A DNA stretch of 64,000 nt from Streptomyces sp. DSM 15324 (GCF_001514285.1 NZ_KQ949029.1:416800-480799); one strand, 5' to 3'; numbered from the stretch's first letter, positions 1 to 9,206 are shown. The notes: a model not told the origin generated them from the letters alone. Numbers and translations: made by a program.

Positions 1-45
1 GCCGCGACCGGCTTCCTCGCCACGACAGCGATCCGCAGCCGCTGA
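1..45 (+). CDS. C-terminal end of a gene entering from the left
   Basis: The first 14 codons read AATGFLATTAIRSR followed by TGA. The small, hydrophobic residues ending in a basic tail look like the last membrane segment of a transporter, but this is only a guess from 14 residues. It lies upstream of, and in the same direction as, the PhzF-like gene. Confidence 0.4.
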   Translation, partial: AATGFLATTAIRSR

Positions 46-137
46 CGGACCGATGGCCGGCGGCGGCGAGCATGATCTCCCGGTGTGGTTCGATCTTCCC
101 TGTGGACTCGGCCCGCACCGGGTGGCAGCGTGTGCCC

Positions 138-1031
138 ATGACCAACGATGCGAGCGGGGCGAGCCCCGTGGCCGGCCCCGGGACGGCTGTCGAGACCCTG
201 CGCTACTCCGCCTTCACCCGCGACCCGGCGGGCGGCAACCCCGCCGGGATCGTGCTCGACGCCTCCGGGCTCGACGCGGCGCAGATGCTGGCCGTCGCCG
301 CGGAGGTCGGCTATTCGGAGACGGCGTTCGTGACGGAGCGCGACGACGCGGCGCGGCGGTTCCGGGTGCGCTACTTCAGCCCGCTGGCCGAAGTGGCCTT
401 CTGCGGGCACGCGACCGTCGCCCTGTCCGTCGCCCTCGCGGAGCGGCTCGGTCCTGGCGGGATCGTCCTGGACACCCCCGCCGGTGAGATCCCGGTGGCG
501 ATCGGGACCGGTGAGGACGGCGCGGTGCTGGCCACGCTCACCAGTGTCCCGACACGTTCCCGTCCCGCCTCCGGCGCCGAACTGGACGCGACCCTCGCGG
601 CCCTGGGCTGGGCGGCCGGCGATCTCGACCCGGCGCTGCCGCCGCATGTGGCGTTCGCCGGCAACGACCACCTGATCCTGGCCGCCGCCTCCCGGGCCCG
701 ACTGGCGGACCTCGCCTACGACTTCGACGGTCTCGCCGCGGTGATGCGGCAGTACGGCTGGACCACCGTCCACCTGGTGTGGCGGGAGTCGCCGCGGTAC
801 TTCCACGCCCGGGATCCGTTCCCCGTCGGCGGTGTCGTGGAGGACCCGGCGACCGGCGCGGCGGCCGCGGCCTTCGGCGGTTACCTCGGCGCGCTCGGGC
901 TCGTCACGGCCCCGGCCAGGATCGCGATCCGTCAGGGTGAGGACATGGGCCGCCCCAGCGATCTGTTGATCGACGTGGACCCGGAACTCGGCCGGACCCG
1001 GGTGACGGGCGGGGCGGTGCTGATCGTCTAG
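138..1031 (+). CDS. PhzF family isomerase-like protein
   Basis: About 297 aa, a usual length for the PhzF/DapF-fold family, whose members isomerise small metabolites without a cofactor. Family marks are the GGNPAGIVLDA segment near the N-terminus, YSETAF with the presumed catalytic Glu, FCGHATVA in the middle, and VEDPATGAAAAAFGGYL near the C-terminus. Start chosen at ATG 138 (MTNDASG), just ahead of where homology should begin; an in-frame ATG at 72 adds 22 residues that do not look like the family. The substrate is unknown; no other phenazine genes are nearby, so a role in phenazine synthesis is not implied. The stop codon sits inside a 14-bp sequence that recurs at 38406. Confidence 0.85.
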   Translation: MTNDASGASPVAGPGTAVETLRYSAFTRDPAGGNPAGIVLDASGLDAAQMLAVAAEVGYSETAFVTERDDAARRFRVRYFSPLAEVAFCGHATVALSVALAERLGPGGIVLDTPAGEIPVAIGTGEDGAVLATLTSVPTRSRPASGAELDATLAALGWAAGDLDPALPPHVAFAGNDHLILAAASRARLADLAYDFDGLAAVMRQYGWTTVHLVWRESPRYFHARDPFPVGGVVEDPATGAAAAAFGGYLGALGLVTAPARIAIRQGEDMGRPSDLLIDVDPELGRTRVTGGAVLIV

Positions 1032-1096
1032 GGCGTGTTTCCCTGATCAGGCCGGTGCGGCGAAGAAGCCGCCCCCGTCCCCCATGGAGAGCCGCC

Positions 1097-2440
1097 ATGG
1101 CCCTGAGCCACGACGCCCCGCTCGGTGAGTCGCCCGCTCCGACCGCCGCGCCCACCGTCACCCCCGCCACTCCCGCCGCTCCCGACATCCCTGTCGACGT
1201 CTCCCCCGTGGACGCCTCCCCCAAGGCATCCCCCCGGCTGGTCCTCGCCCTCGCCCTCGCCCAGTTCGGCGCCTACCTGGCCGTGCTCACCCCGGTGATG
1301 GTGACCCTCGCCCTGCGGGTCGGCCAGATCGTGCCGGAGGCCGACCGGGGCGCCGCCCTGGGACAGGTGCTGAGCGTCGGCGCGCTGCTCGCGATGCTCG
1401 GCAACCCCGTCTTCGGCGCCCTGTCCGACCGCACCACCAGCCGCTTCGGCCGCCGCCGGCCGTGGCTGGTCGGCGGCATGACCGCCGGGCTCGTCGGACT
1501 GCTCGTCGTCGCCCTCGGCGGGAGCGTGCCGGTGCTGATGGCCGGGTGGGCCGTCGCCCAGCTCGGCATCAACGCCACTCTGGCCGCCCTGACCTCCTGC
1601 GTTCCCGATCTGATCCCGCCGGGGCAGCAGGCCCGGGTCTCCGGCTTCCTCGGCATCACGACCTCCCTCGCGATGATCGGCGGCTCGGTCATCGCCCAGG
1701 TGTTCAGCGGCTCGACGGCGCCGGCCTTCCTGGTGCCGGGGGTGATCGGCCTGGCCGCCGTCGGCTGCCTCGCAGCCGTCATCGAGGACCGCCCGGCCCG
1801 CGCCGGAGCCTTCGAGCCGTACGGCGTCCGGGAGTTCCTGCGGAGCTTCTGGGTGAACCCGCGCCGCCACCCCGACTTCGCCTGGAACTTCGCCGGCCGG
1901 TTCCTGGTCTTCACGGGCGCCTCCTGTGTGACCGGCTACCAGGTGTACTTCCTGATGGACCGTCTCGGGTACGACGACACGGCGGTCACCGGGAAGGTGC
2001 TGCTCGGCACGCTCGCCATGGTCGCCTCGATCGTGGCCGGTTCGCTCCTCGGCGGTCGGCTCTCCGACCGCTCCGGGCGCCGGAAGCCCTATGTGCTGGG
2101 GGCCTCGCTGGTCATGGCGGTCGGCCTGGCGCTGATCGCCTCCGCACAGAGCTTCGGGATGTACGTCGTCGCCCTGGTCGTCTTCGGCTTCGGCGAGGGG
2201 CTCTACCTCTCCGTCGACCTGGCGCTGGCCGCCGCGGTGCTGCCCGACCCCGAGGAGTCCGCCAAGGACATGGGCGTGCTGAACATCGGCAACGCGCTCC
2301 CCCAGTCCCTCGTGCCCATCGTCGCCCCCGCCCTCCTGGCGATCGGCGGCGGCGGGAACTACGGCGCGCTGTTCCTCTTCGGCGCGGTCGCCGCCGTCCT
2401 GGGCGCGCTCGCCGTCCGGTTCGTCCGCTCGGTCGGGTAG
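1097..2440 (+). CDS. MFS transporter
   Basis: 447 aa with about 12 hydrophobic segments. The loop after the second segment carries the MFS signature (GALSDRTTSRFGRRRPW), and a related motif (GGRLSDRSGRRKPY) recurs in the second half, as expected for a duplicated six-helix protein. The N-terminus is a Pro/Thr/Ala-rich cytoplasmic tail of about 45 residues. Start at ATG 1097 is preceded by GGAGAG; an ATG at 1084 is out of frame. Substrate cannot be told. It follows the PhzF-like gene by 65 bp and may be co-transcribed; transcription probably ends at the hairpin at 2493. Confidence 0.85.
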   Translation: MALSHDAPLGESPAPTAAPTVTPATPAAPDIPVDVSPVDASPKASPRLVLALALAQFGAYLAVLTPVMVTLALRVGQIVPEADRGAALGQVLSVGALLAMLGNPVFGALSDRTTSRFGRRRPWLVGGMTAGLVGLLVVALGGSVPVLMAGWAVAQLGINATLAALTSCVPDLIPPGQQARVSGFLGITTSLAMIGGSVIAQVFSGSTAPAFLVPGVIGLAAVGCLAAVIEDRPARAGAFEPYGVREFLRSFWVNPRRHPDFAWNFAGRFLVFTGASCVTGYQVYFLMDRLGYDDTAVTGKVLLGTLAMVASIVAGSLLGGRLSDRSGRRKPYVLGASLVMAVGLALIASAQSFGMYVVALVVFGFGEGLYLSVDLALAAAVLPDPEESAKDMGVLNIGNALPQSLVPIVAPALLAIGGGGNYGALFLFGAVAAVLGALAVRFVRSVG

Positions 2441-2492
2441 CCGACCGGTTCCCCCGCCCCGCACGCCCGAACGACACCCAGGACCCGGCCTT

Positions 2493-2525
2493 CCCCCACG
2501 GTCACGGCATTTACGTGCCGTGGGG
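2493..2525. terminator. Bidirectional hairpin terminator
   Basis: CCCCCACGG pairs perfectly with CCGTGGGGG around a 15-base middle that can itself form a nested CACG/CGTG stem. It sits between the convergent ends of the MFS gene (stop 2440) and the GAPDH gene (stop 2543), so it can serve both. Confidence 0.75.
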
Positions 2526-2542
2526 GACGCCGGGCCGGGGGG

Positions 2543-3541
2543 TCAGCGGGCGGCGAGCAGCCCCAGGGTGTCGACGACCCGGTGGGAGAAGCCCCACTCG
2601 TTGTCGTACCAGGCGACCACCTTGACGTGGCGGCCGTCGACCCGGGTGAGCTCCGAGTCGAAGATCGACGAGGCCGGGTTGCCCGTGATGTCGGAGGAGA
2701 CCAGGGGGTCCTCCGAGTATTCGAGGATGCCGGCCAGGGGGCCCTCGGCGGCCGTGCGGTAGGCGGCGAGGACCTCGTCGCGGGTCACGTCACGGGCGAC
2801 GGTGGTGTTCAGCTCCACGATCGAGCCGACCGGGACGGGCACCCGGATCGAGTCGCCGGACAGCTTGCCGTCGAGGTTCGGCAGCACCAGACCGATCGCC
2901 TTGGCGGCGCCCGTCGTGGTCGGCACGATGTTGACGCCGGCAGCGCGGGCGCGGCGCGGGTCGCGGTGCGGGCCGTCCTGGAGGTTCTGCTCCTGGGTGT
3001 AGGCGTGCACGGTCGTCATGAAGCCGTGCTCGATGCCGGCCAGTTCGTCGAGCACCGCGGCCAGCGGGGCGAGCGCGTTGGTGGTGCAGGAGGCGTTCGA
3101 GACGATCGTGTGCAGTTCGGCGTCGTAGGCGTCGGTGTTGACGCCGTAGGCGAGGGTCACGTCGGCGCCGTCGGAGGGCGCGCTGACGAGGACCTTGCGG
3201 GCACCGGCGTCGAGGTGGGCGCGGGCGGCCTTGGCGGAGGTGAAGCGGCCGGTCGACTCCAGCACGATGTCGACGTTCAGCGCGGCCCACGGCAGCTGTG
3301 CCGGGTCGCGCTCGGCGAGCACCTGGATGCGGTGTCCGTCGACGACGAGCGCGCCGTCCTCGACGGTGACCGGCCGGCCGAGACGGCCGGACGTGGAGTC
3401 GAAGGCGAGGAGGCGCGCGAGGGCGGTCGGCTCGGTGAGGTCGTTGACGGCGACGACCTCGAGGTCGGTCTCGCGCTCCAGCAGCGCGCGCAGCACGTTG
3501 CGTCCGATGCGGCCGAATCCGTTGATGGCGATGCGAGTCAT
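2543..3541 (-). CDS. gap: Glyceraldehyde-3-phosphate dehydrogenase, type I
   Basis: 332 aa, full length for the glycolytic enzyme that oxidises glyceraldehyde 3-phosphate to 1,3-bisphosphoglycerate with NAD+. Seen: N-terminal Rossmann motif INGFGRIGRNVLRA, then AVNDLTEP whose Asp favours NAD over NADP, the active site SNASCTTNALAP with the catalytic Cys, the partner His in TTVHAYTQEQ, and WYDNEWGFSHRV near the end. Start at ATG 3541 has GAAGGGA upstream. Streptomyces usually carry more than one gap gene. This copy is monocistronic here, so whether it is the main glycolytic copy is unclear. Confidence 0.96.
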   Translation of the reverse strand: MTRIAINGFGRIGRNVLRALLERETDLEVVAVNDLTEPTALARLLAFDSTSGRLGRPVTVEDGALVVDGHRIQVLAERDPAQLPWAALNVDIVLESTGRFTSAKAARAHLDAGARKVLVSAPSDGADVTLAYGVNTDAYDAELHTIVSNASCTTNALAPLAAVLDELAGIEHGFMTTVHAYTQEQNLQDGPHRDPRRARAAGVNIVPTTTGAAKAIGLVLPNLDGKLSGDSIRVPVPVGSIVELNTTVARDVTRDEVLAAYRTAAEGPLAGILEYSEDPLVSSDITGNPASSIFDSELTRVDGRHVKVVAWYDNEWGFSHRVVDTLGLLAAR

Positions 3542-3648
3542 GAATCGTGTCCCTTCGAGTCGCCCCCAGCCTCGCGTGCCGCGGTCGCCGGTGGCCACGG
3601 CGTGAGCGACATGGTTCGCAAGGATCTCGCCAAGCGGGTTCGGGGGCG

Positions 3649-4605
3649 CTATTCGCCCCGGGTGAAGGTGCGCCGGTACTCGCTGGGGGTGGTCCCGAGG
3701 ATCTGCTGGAAGTGCAGCCGCAGGTTCGAGCCGGTGCCCAGGCCGACGTCGCCGGCGATCTGCTCGACGCCGCGCTCGGAGCGTTCCAGCAGTTCACGGG
3801 CGCGGTCGATCCGGGCGCGCATCACCCACTGCATGGGGGTGTAGCCGGTGTCCTCGACGAAGCGGCGGGAGAGGGTGCGCGGCGAGACGGCCGCGTGCCG
3901 GGCGAGGGTGTCGAGGGTGAGGGGTTCGTCGAGGTGGTGCAGGGCCCATTCGCGGGTGGCCGCGAACCGTTCGCCCAGCGGCTCGGGCACGCTGCGCGGG
4001 ACGTACTGGGCCTGGCCGCCGCTGCGGTAGGGCGCGGCGACCAGCCGCCGGGCGGCGTGGTTGGAGGCGGAGACGCCGAGGTCGCCGCGGAGGATGTGCA
4101 GGCACAGGTCGATGCCCGAGGCGGCACCGGCGGAGGTCAGGACGCTGCCCTCGTCCACGAACAGGACGTTCTCGTCGACCCGTACGAGCGGGTGCTTCGC
4201 GGCGAGGGCCCGGGTGTAGTGCCAGTGGGTGGTGGCGCGTCGGCCGTCGAGCAGGCCGGTCGCGGCGAGCGCGAAGGCCCCGGTCGAGATGGCGGCCAGC
4301 CGGGCGCCGCGGGCATGGGCGGCGCGCAGGGCCTCGACGACCCGCGGCGGCGGGTCCTCGCGGTCCGGGGAGCGGTAGCCGGGGAGGAAGACGATCTCGG
4401 CCCACTCCAGGGCCTCCAGCCCGTGGGCCACGTGGTACGACAGCCCGTCACCACCGGTGACCAGACCGGGTTCGGCCCCGCACACCCGGACCTCGTACGG
4501 CATGCTGGCGCGGGTCGTGAACACCTGGGCGGGGATGCCGACGTCGAGCGGCTTGGCACCTTCGAGCACGAGGACGGCGACGCGTCGGAGGCGGGAGGAC
4601 GGCAC
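3649..4605 (-). CDS. GlxA-type AraC family transcriptional regulator
   Basis: 318 aa. Residues 1 to about 180 form a DJ-1/PfpI-like domain (RRVAVLVLEGAKPLDVGIPAQVF; later STGAFALAATGLLDGRRATTHW, where an Ala-Phe replaces the Cys nucleophile, so probably a sensor rather than an enzyme). Residues about 215-315 form the AraC-type double helix-turn-helix (LDTLARHAAVSPRTLSRRF and IAGDVGLGTGSNLRLHFQQI). The pair of domains is the GlxA architecture of cytoplasmic one-component regulators. It lies 107 bp upstream of gap in the same orientation. The target is unknown. Confidence 0.92.
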   Translation of the reverse strand: MPSSRLRRVAVLVLEGAKPLDVGIPAQVFTTRASMPYEVRVCGAEPGLVTGGDGLSYHVAHGLEALEWAEIVFLPGYRSPDREDPPPRVVEALRAAHARGARLAAISTGAFALAATGLLDGRRATTHWHYTRALAAKHPLVRVDENVLFVDEGSVLTSAGAASGIDLCLHILRGDLGVSASNHAARRLVAAPYRSGGQAQYVPRSVPEPLGERFAATREWALHHLDEPLTLDTLARHAAVSPRTLSRRFVEDTGYTPMQWVMRARIDRARELLERSERGVEQIAGDVGLGTGSNLRLHFQQILGTTPSEYRRTFTRGE

Positions 4606-4977
4606 GCGGTACAGCTTAAGTGTCAGGCTTCGAAGCGCTGGGCGCGGACCTCGGACTCGGCCGGTCGCCCCGGCCCTCTACCCGACGCCCCGGCTGCTGC
4701 GGGTCGGGGTCGTGGGCGAGGATCTGACCGGCCGGGACGGCACCACCACCGGCATCGGCCGGACGCACGCCACGGTCACCGCGCCGGCCCCCGGCTGGAG
4801 CACCGGCAAGCCCCGGCTCCGCACCCGCGGCGGCGCTTCGGTGTCGGCCCGGCGGGCGGGTGCGGCGTCCTCGCCCGGGCGGCCGCGGGGAGCCCCTTCG
4901 GCCCGCTCGCATGGTCAGGTGCGGGGGGTGGTGGGACGCTGGAGGTGAGGGGCGTCCTCGGAGCAGCGGGAGGATCG
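4606..4977. other. Intergenic stretch with a coding-like remnant
   Basis: 372 bp between two divergent genes. From about 4670 to 4845 the + strand reads, with strong third-position GC, LYPTPRLLRVGVVGEDLTGR and then a Thr/Gly-rich segment ending STGKPRLRTRGG, before GC3 drops. There is no plausible start and the frame runs into low-quality sequence, so this looks like the remains of a gene rather than a working one. The final 20 bases hold the ribosome binding site of the next gene. No clear promoter was recognised. Confidence 0.35.
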
Positions 4978-6456
4978 ATGGGACGTGACGTCCCGGCGCT
5001 GGTCTTCACCCGCGAGGACCGTCGCCGCTACCGGATCAAGATGCAGGAGTGCCTGGAGGTCCTCGCGCAGATGCTGCGCGAGGAGCGGTTCGCCTCGGAG
5101 CGGCCCCGGGTGGGGCTGGAGATCGAGCTGAACCTGGTCGACGACGAGGCCGAACCGGCGATGCGCAACAGCGAGGTGCTGGAGGCGATCGCGGACCCGG
5201 CGTGGTCGACCGAGCTGGGCCGGTTCAACCTGGAGATCAATGTGCCGCCCCGGCGGCTGACGGAGGGCGGGCCCGACGACTGGGAGTCCGAGATCCGGAA
5301 GGCGCTCAACCACGCCGACCAGCGGGCCAGGACCGCCGACGCCCGCCTCATCATGATCGGCATCCTGCCCACGCTGCGCCAGGAGGACGTCGGCGAGGAC
5401 ACCTTGTCGGAGAACGCGCGCTACCGGTTGCTCAACGACCAGGTGTTCGCGGCGCGCGGCGAGGACCTGCGGATCGAGATGGACGGGGTCGACCGGCTGC
5501 GCACCTACGCCGACACGATCACGCCGGAGGCCGCCTGCACGAGTACCCAGTTCCACCTCCAGGTCTCGCCGCAGGAGTTCGCCGCCTACTGGAACGCCGC
5601 CCAGGCCGTCGCCGGGGTCCAGGTCGCGCTGGCGGCCAACTCGCCGTTCCTGTTCGGCAAAGAGCTGTGGCACGAGACCCGGATCCCGCTGTTCGAACAG
5701 GCCACCGACACCCGCCCACAGGAGATCAAGGCGCAGGGCGTACGGCCCCGGGTGTGGTTCGGGGAGCGCTGGATCACCAGTGTGTTCGATCTGTTCGAGG
5801 AGAACCTGCGCTATTTCCCCGCGTTGCTGCCGCTGTGCGACGAGCAGGACCCGGCCAGGACCCTGGACGAGGGCGCCATCCCGGAGCTGGGCGAGCTGAC
5901 CCTGCACAACGGGACCATCTACCGCTGGAACCGCCCGGTCTACGCCGTCGCCGACGGCGAGCCGCACGTCCGCGTGGAGAACCGCTGTCTGCCGGCCGGG
6001 CCGACCGTCGCCGACACCCTCGCCAACGGGGCGTTCTACTACGGGCTCACCCGTGCCCTGGTGGAGGAGGACCGGCCGGTGTGGTCGCGGATGTCGTTCC
6101 AGGCCGCAGAGGACAATCTGCACACCGCCGCCCGCCACGGCATCGAGGCCCCGCTGTACTGGCCGGGCATGGGCGAGGTGCCGGTGCCGGAACTCGTGCT
6201 GCGCCGGCTGCTGCCGCTGGCGCACCGCGGACTGGAGCTGTCGGGCATGGACGCGGCCTGGCGGGAGCCGCTGCTCGGTGTCATCGAGCAGCGCTGTGTC
6301 ACCGCCCGCAACGGGGCGGTCTGGCAGAAGGAGATGTTCCACCGCATCAGCAAGGCGGCGCACGTGGACCGGCATGAGGCGCTGCGGCTGATGACCCAGC
6401 AGTACATCGACTACATGCATCTCAACGCCCCCGTGCACACCTGGCCCGTGGACTGA
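4978..6456 (+). CDS. Glutamate-cysteine ligase family (GCS2-like) protein
   Basis: 492 aa. Ligase-family features include RPRVGLEIELNLVDDEAEPA (metal/ATP-binding glutamates), FNLEINVPPR, TSTQFHLQVSPQEF and a C-terminal VENRCLPAGPTVADTLANGAF. These fit the carboxylate-amine ligase family that joins an amino acid to the gamma- or alpha-carboxylate of another using ATP. It is longer than YbdK-type proteins (about 370 aa). Start at ATG 4978 follows GGGAGGA. Actinobacteria make mycothiol and ergothioneine, the latter needing gamma-glutamylcysteine, but no ergothioneine genes are next to it, so the product is uncertain. Confidence 0.8.
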   Translation: MGRDVPALVFTREDRRRYRIKMQECLEVLAQMLREERFASERPRVGLEIELNLVDDEAEPAMRNSEVLEAIADPAWSTELGRFNLEINVPPRRLTEGGPDDWESEIRKALNHADQRARTADARLIMIGILPTLRQEDVGEDTLSENARYRLLNDQVFAARGEDLRIEMDGVDRLRTYADTITPEAACTSTQFHLQVSPQEFAAYWNAAQAVAGVQVALAANSPFLFGKELWHETRIPLFEQATDTRPQEIKAQGVRPRVWFGERWITSVFDLFEENLRYFPALLPLCDEQDPARTLDEGAIPELGELTLHNGTIYRWNRPVYAVADGEPHVRVENRCLPAGPTVADTLANGAFYYGLTRALVEEDRPVWSRMSFQAAEDNLHTAARHGIEAPLYWPGMGEVPVPELVLRRLLPLAHRGLELSGMDAAWREPLLGVIEQRCVTARNGAVWQKEMFHRISKAAHVDRHEALRLMTQQYIDYMHLNAPVHTWPVD

Positions 6457-6520
6457 CCGACGGTCACCGGGCCCGCAGGCCGGGGGCCCTCCGGATCCCC
6501 GCGCCGACCTGCCGCCGCCC

Positions 6521-7057
6521 TCACGGCTCCAGGGCCGGCAGGCCGTCCAGCCCGGTCTCGCGCATGATCCTCTCGACGGTCTCGGCGAGACCGCTGTCGG
6601 CGCCGATGACGGTCTCGGCACCGCCGGGCAGCAGGTCCATCTCCCGGTACCACTGGCGCAGCACGTCCTCGCCGACCTCGTGGGCGATCGGCTTGGTGGC
6701 GTGTCGGGCGAGGGTCTCCTCCCACGGCACATGGAGGTAGTAGGCGTGGGTGGGGCCGCGGTGGTCGGTGCGCAGCCGGGTCAGCATGTCGCCGTACCGG
6801 TCGGCCCGGAGGATGCCTTCGAGGACGACGTGGTAGCCGGCGTCGAGGGCATAGCGGGCGACGGCGTCGATGAGGCCGATGTTCGCCGCGCCCGGCCGGT
6901 CCCTCTCCCGCAGGACGGTCCGGCGGAGGTTGTCCTGGCCGACGAGGGCCAGCCCCCGCCCGAAGCGCTCGCGCAGACCGGCCGCGACCGAGGACTTCCC
7001 GGAGGCGGAGTTCCCGCGCAGGAGGACGAGCCGGGTCAGTGCGGTGCCCACCATCAT
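6521..7057 (-). CDS. Small P-loop kinase (AAA_33/zeta-toxin/PNK-like)
   Basis: 178 aa. A Walker A motif lies near residue 15 (LLRGNSASGKSSVA), followed by LVGQDNLRRTVLRERDRPGA with an Asp in the place of a substrate base, then VVLEGILRADRYGDML and a lid-like segment with HATKPIAHEVGEDVLRQWY. This matches small nucleoside/polynucleotide-type kinases and zeta-toxin relatives; the phosphorylated substrate is unknown. There are two adjacent ATGs (7057 and 7054). The gene starts 43 bp after the stop of the DNA ligase gene on the same strand, so the two are probably co-transcribed. No antitoxin-like gene is adjacent, which argues against a zeta toxin. Confidence 0.82.
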   Translation of the reverse strand: MMVGTALTRLVLLRGNSASGKSSVAAGLRERFGRGLALVGQDNLRRTVLRERDRPGAANIGLIDAVARYALDAGYHVVLEGILRADRYGDMLTRLRTDHRGPTHAYYLHVPWEETLARHATKPIAHEVGEDVLRQWYREMDLLPGGAETVIGADSGLAETVERIMRETGLDGLPALEP

Positions 7058-7100
7058 CCGCGCCACCCTGTCGGCGGGCCGGAGCGCGGGTCCCGGGCGC

Positions 7101-9206
7101 TCACTCCCCCAGGTCCAGGAAGTCCGCGACCAGGACGGCGAACTCGTCCGGGGTGGCGAGGCGGACACCGAGGGTCTCGGCCTTGGTCCGCTTGGACCCG
7201 GCGCCCTCTCCCGCGACGACCAGCGCGGTCTTCCTGGAGACGCTGGAGGAGGCGCGGCCACCGGCCCGTTCGACCAGTTCGTTCATCTCGTTGCGGCTGA
7301 GTTTCTCCAGCGGGCCGGTCATCCCGCCCGTGACCACCACCGCCATGCCGGCGAGCGGACCGGCGGCGGGGGCGTCGGCGGCACCCTCCACGGCGGCGGC
7401 CGCGGTGTCCGCGGCCGCGGGAGGTGTGGCGCCGGGCTCGGTCATGTTGACGCCGGCCGCGGCGAGCTTGTCGATGAGCGGAGCGAGTTCGGCGAGTTCC
7501 GCGACGATGGACGGGGCCTTCTCGGTGCCGATGCCCTCGACCCGCTGGATCGCCTCGGCGTCGGCGGCGCGCAGGGCGTCCATGGTGGCGAAGTGGCGGG
7601 CGATACGGCGGGACATGGAGCGGCCGGTGCCGCGTACGCCCAGGGCGCACAGAACCCGGGACAGCGGGCGCTGTTTGGCCCTGCCGAGCGCGGTGAGGAG
7701 GTTGTCGCTGCTGGTCTCCCCCATCCGCTCCAGGCCGAGGAGCTGGTCCCGGGTGAGGGTGAACAGGTCCGCGAGGTCGGCGACCAGGCCCGCCTCGACG
7801 AGCTGCACCACCCTGGTGTGGCCGAGTCCCTCGATGTCGAGCTGGTCCCGCCCGGCGGCATAGGAGAGGGAGGCCACGAGATGGCAGTCGCGGCCGTTCT
7901 CGCAGCGCCAGCGCTGTTCACCGGTGTCGATGCCGGCGCCGCACCGGGGGCAGGACTCGGGGAAGGCGATGGGCTGTTCGTCGCCGGTGCGCAGATGCGC
8001 GACGGGGGCCTCGACGCGGGGGATGACGTCACCGGCGCGGTGGACCATGATGTGGTCGCCGAGGCGCAGGTCGCGGCGGGTGATGTCGGCCGGGTTGTGG
8101 AGGGTGGCGTAGGTGATGGTGGAGCCGTCGATCTCGACGGGTTCGAGGACGCCGCGCGGGGCGATGATGCCGGTGCGGCCGACGTTCCACTCGACCGCGA
8201 GCAGGCGGGTGATCTTCTCGACGGCGGGGAGCTTGTAGGCGATGGCCCAGCGCGGGGCGCGCGAGCCGGAGCCCGCGGTGCGCTGGTCGGCGGCCAGGTC
8301 GGCCTTGACGACGATCCCGTCGATCCCGAAGGGCAGTTCGGCCCGCAGCGCGGCGATCTCCTGGACTCGGGCCAGCACCGCGTCGGCGTCGGCGGCCGTG
8401 GTGCCGGGGACGGCTGTGGTGGCGGTGGTGTTCACGCCGTAGGAACCGGTCAGGGTCATGAGGTCGCTGTGCGCGGTGTCGGCGAGGGACTCGGCGAGGG
8501 CCGGTTCGGTGGCGGGCAGGGGCAGCAGGCCGTAGCCGAAGAAGGTCATGGGCACGGTGTAGGCGCGGTCCTTGGCGCGCAGGGTGCCCGCTGCGGCGTT
8601 GCGGGGATTGGCGAAGGGCTGTCCGCCGTGTGCCGTGCGCACCTCGTTGGCGTGCTCGAACTGGGCTGTGGTCATGAGGACTTCGCCGCGCACCTCGACG
8701 GTGACGGGTGCGGTGAGCCGGTCCGGGAGGCCCTCCATGGTGCCGATCGCGTGCGAGACGTCCTCCCCGGCCGTCCCGTCGCCGCGGGTGATCAGGCGGG
8801 TCAGGCGGCCGTCGGTGTAGCGGGCGGCGATCGCGAGGCCGTCGAGCTTGGGCTCCACGCTGAACCGGGTGATGTCGTGGCCGACGCGGCGGGCCAGTGA
8901 GGCGGTCCACGCGGTGAACTCCTGGGGTGAGAACACGTTGTCCAGGCTGAGCATCGCGACGGTGTGCGGCACGTCCCCCTCGGCGGCGCCTCCGGCGACC
9001 TTTCCGGTCGGCGAGTCGGGCAGTGTGTCGTCGGGGTGCCCGGCCTCCCACTCGGCGACGGCGCGCACCAGACGGTCGTAGGCGTCGTCGTCCAGGGCCG
9101 AGGTACCGCCCGCGTAGTAGGCGGCGGCCGCCCGCACCGCGTCCCGCACGGCACGCGCGTAGGCCTCGGCGTCCGCGATCACTGCAACTGCACCAGGTGT
9201 CGTCAT
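7101..9206 (-). CDS. ligA: NAD+-dependent DNA ligase
   Basis: 701 aa, full length. Order of parts: N-terminal Ia domain, adenylation domain with the nucleotidyl-Lys motif VEPKLDGLA (Lys120), downstream motifs ITRGDGTAGEDVSHA and NPRNAAAGTLR, OB fold, a four-Cys zinc finger (CPRCG then CENGRDC), helix-hairpin-helix region, and a C-terminal BRCT domain from about residue 610. It seals nicks in duplex DNA using NAD+. Start at ATG 9206 has GAAGGA upstream; ATGs at 9215 and 9236 are alternatives. Many Streptomyces have an essential ligA elsewhere plus an extra copy. The downstream kinase suggests this may be the specialised copy, but that is inference. Confidence 0.95.
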   Translation of the reverse strand: MTTPGAVAVIADAEAYARAVRDAVRAAAAYYAGGTSALDDDAYDRLVRAVAEWEAGHPDDTLPDSPTGKVAGGAAEGDVPHTVAMLSLDNVFSPQEFTAWTASLARRVGHDITRFSVEPKLDGLAIAARYTDGRLTRLITRGDGTAGEDVSHAIGTMEGLPDRLTAPVTVEVRGEVLMTTAQFEHANEVRTAHGGQPFANPRNAAAGTLRAKDRAYTVPMTFFGYGLLPLPATEPALAESLADTAHSDLMTLTGSYGVNTTATTAVPGTTAADADAVLARVQEIAALRAELPFGIDGIVVKADLAADQRTAGSGSRAPRWAIAYKLPAVEKITRLLAVEWNVGRTGIIAPRGVLEPVEIDGSTITYATLHNPADITRRDLRLGDHIMVHRAGDVIPRVEAPVAHLRTGDEQPIAFPESCPRCGAGIDTGEQRWRCENGRDCHLVASLSYAAGRDQLDIEGLGHTRVVQLVEAGLVADLADLFTLTRDQLLGLERMGETSSDNLLTALGRAKQRPLSRVLCALGVRGTGRSMSRRIARHFATMDALRAADAEAIQRVEGIGTEKAPSIVAELAELAPLIDKLAAAGVNMTEPGATPPAAADTAAAAVEGAADAPAAGPLAGMAVVVTGGMTGPLEKLSRNEMNELVERAGGRASSSVSRKTALVVAGEGAGSKRTKAETLGVRLATPDEFAVLVADFLDLGE

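Noticed and set aside
138..1031. Phenazine biosynthesis locus
   Set aside because: PhzF is a broad isomerase family and no other phz-type gene is in the window.
53..6456. Many long ORFs on both strands opposite or out of frame with recognised genes
   Set aside because: High-GC DNA leaves long open frames by chance. These lack family motifs, show poor third-position GC and are rich in Arg/Pro/Ala.
6521..7057. Zeta-type toxin of a toxin-antitoxin pair
   Set aside because: The upstream partner is DNA ligase, not an antitoxin, and the start is close to a ligase stop; only the P-loop and fold family resemble zeta.
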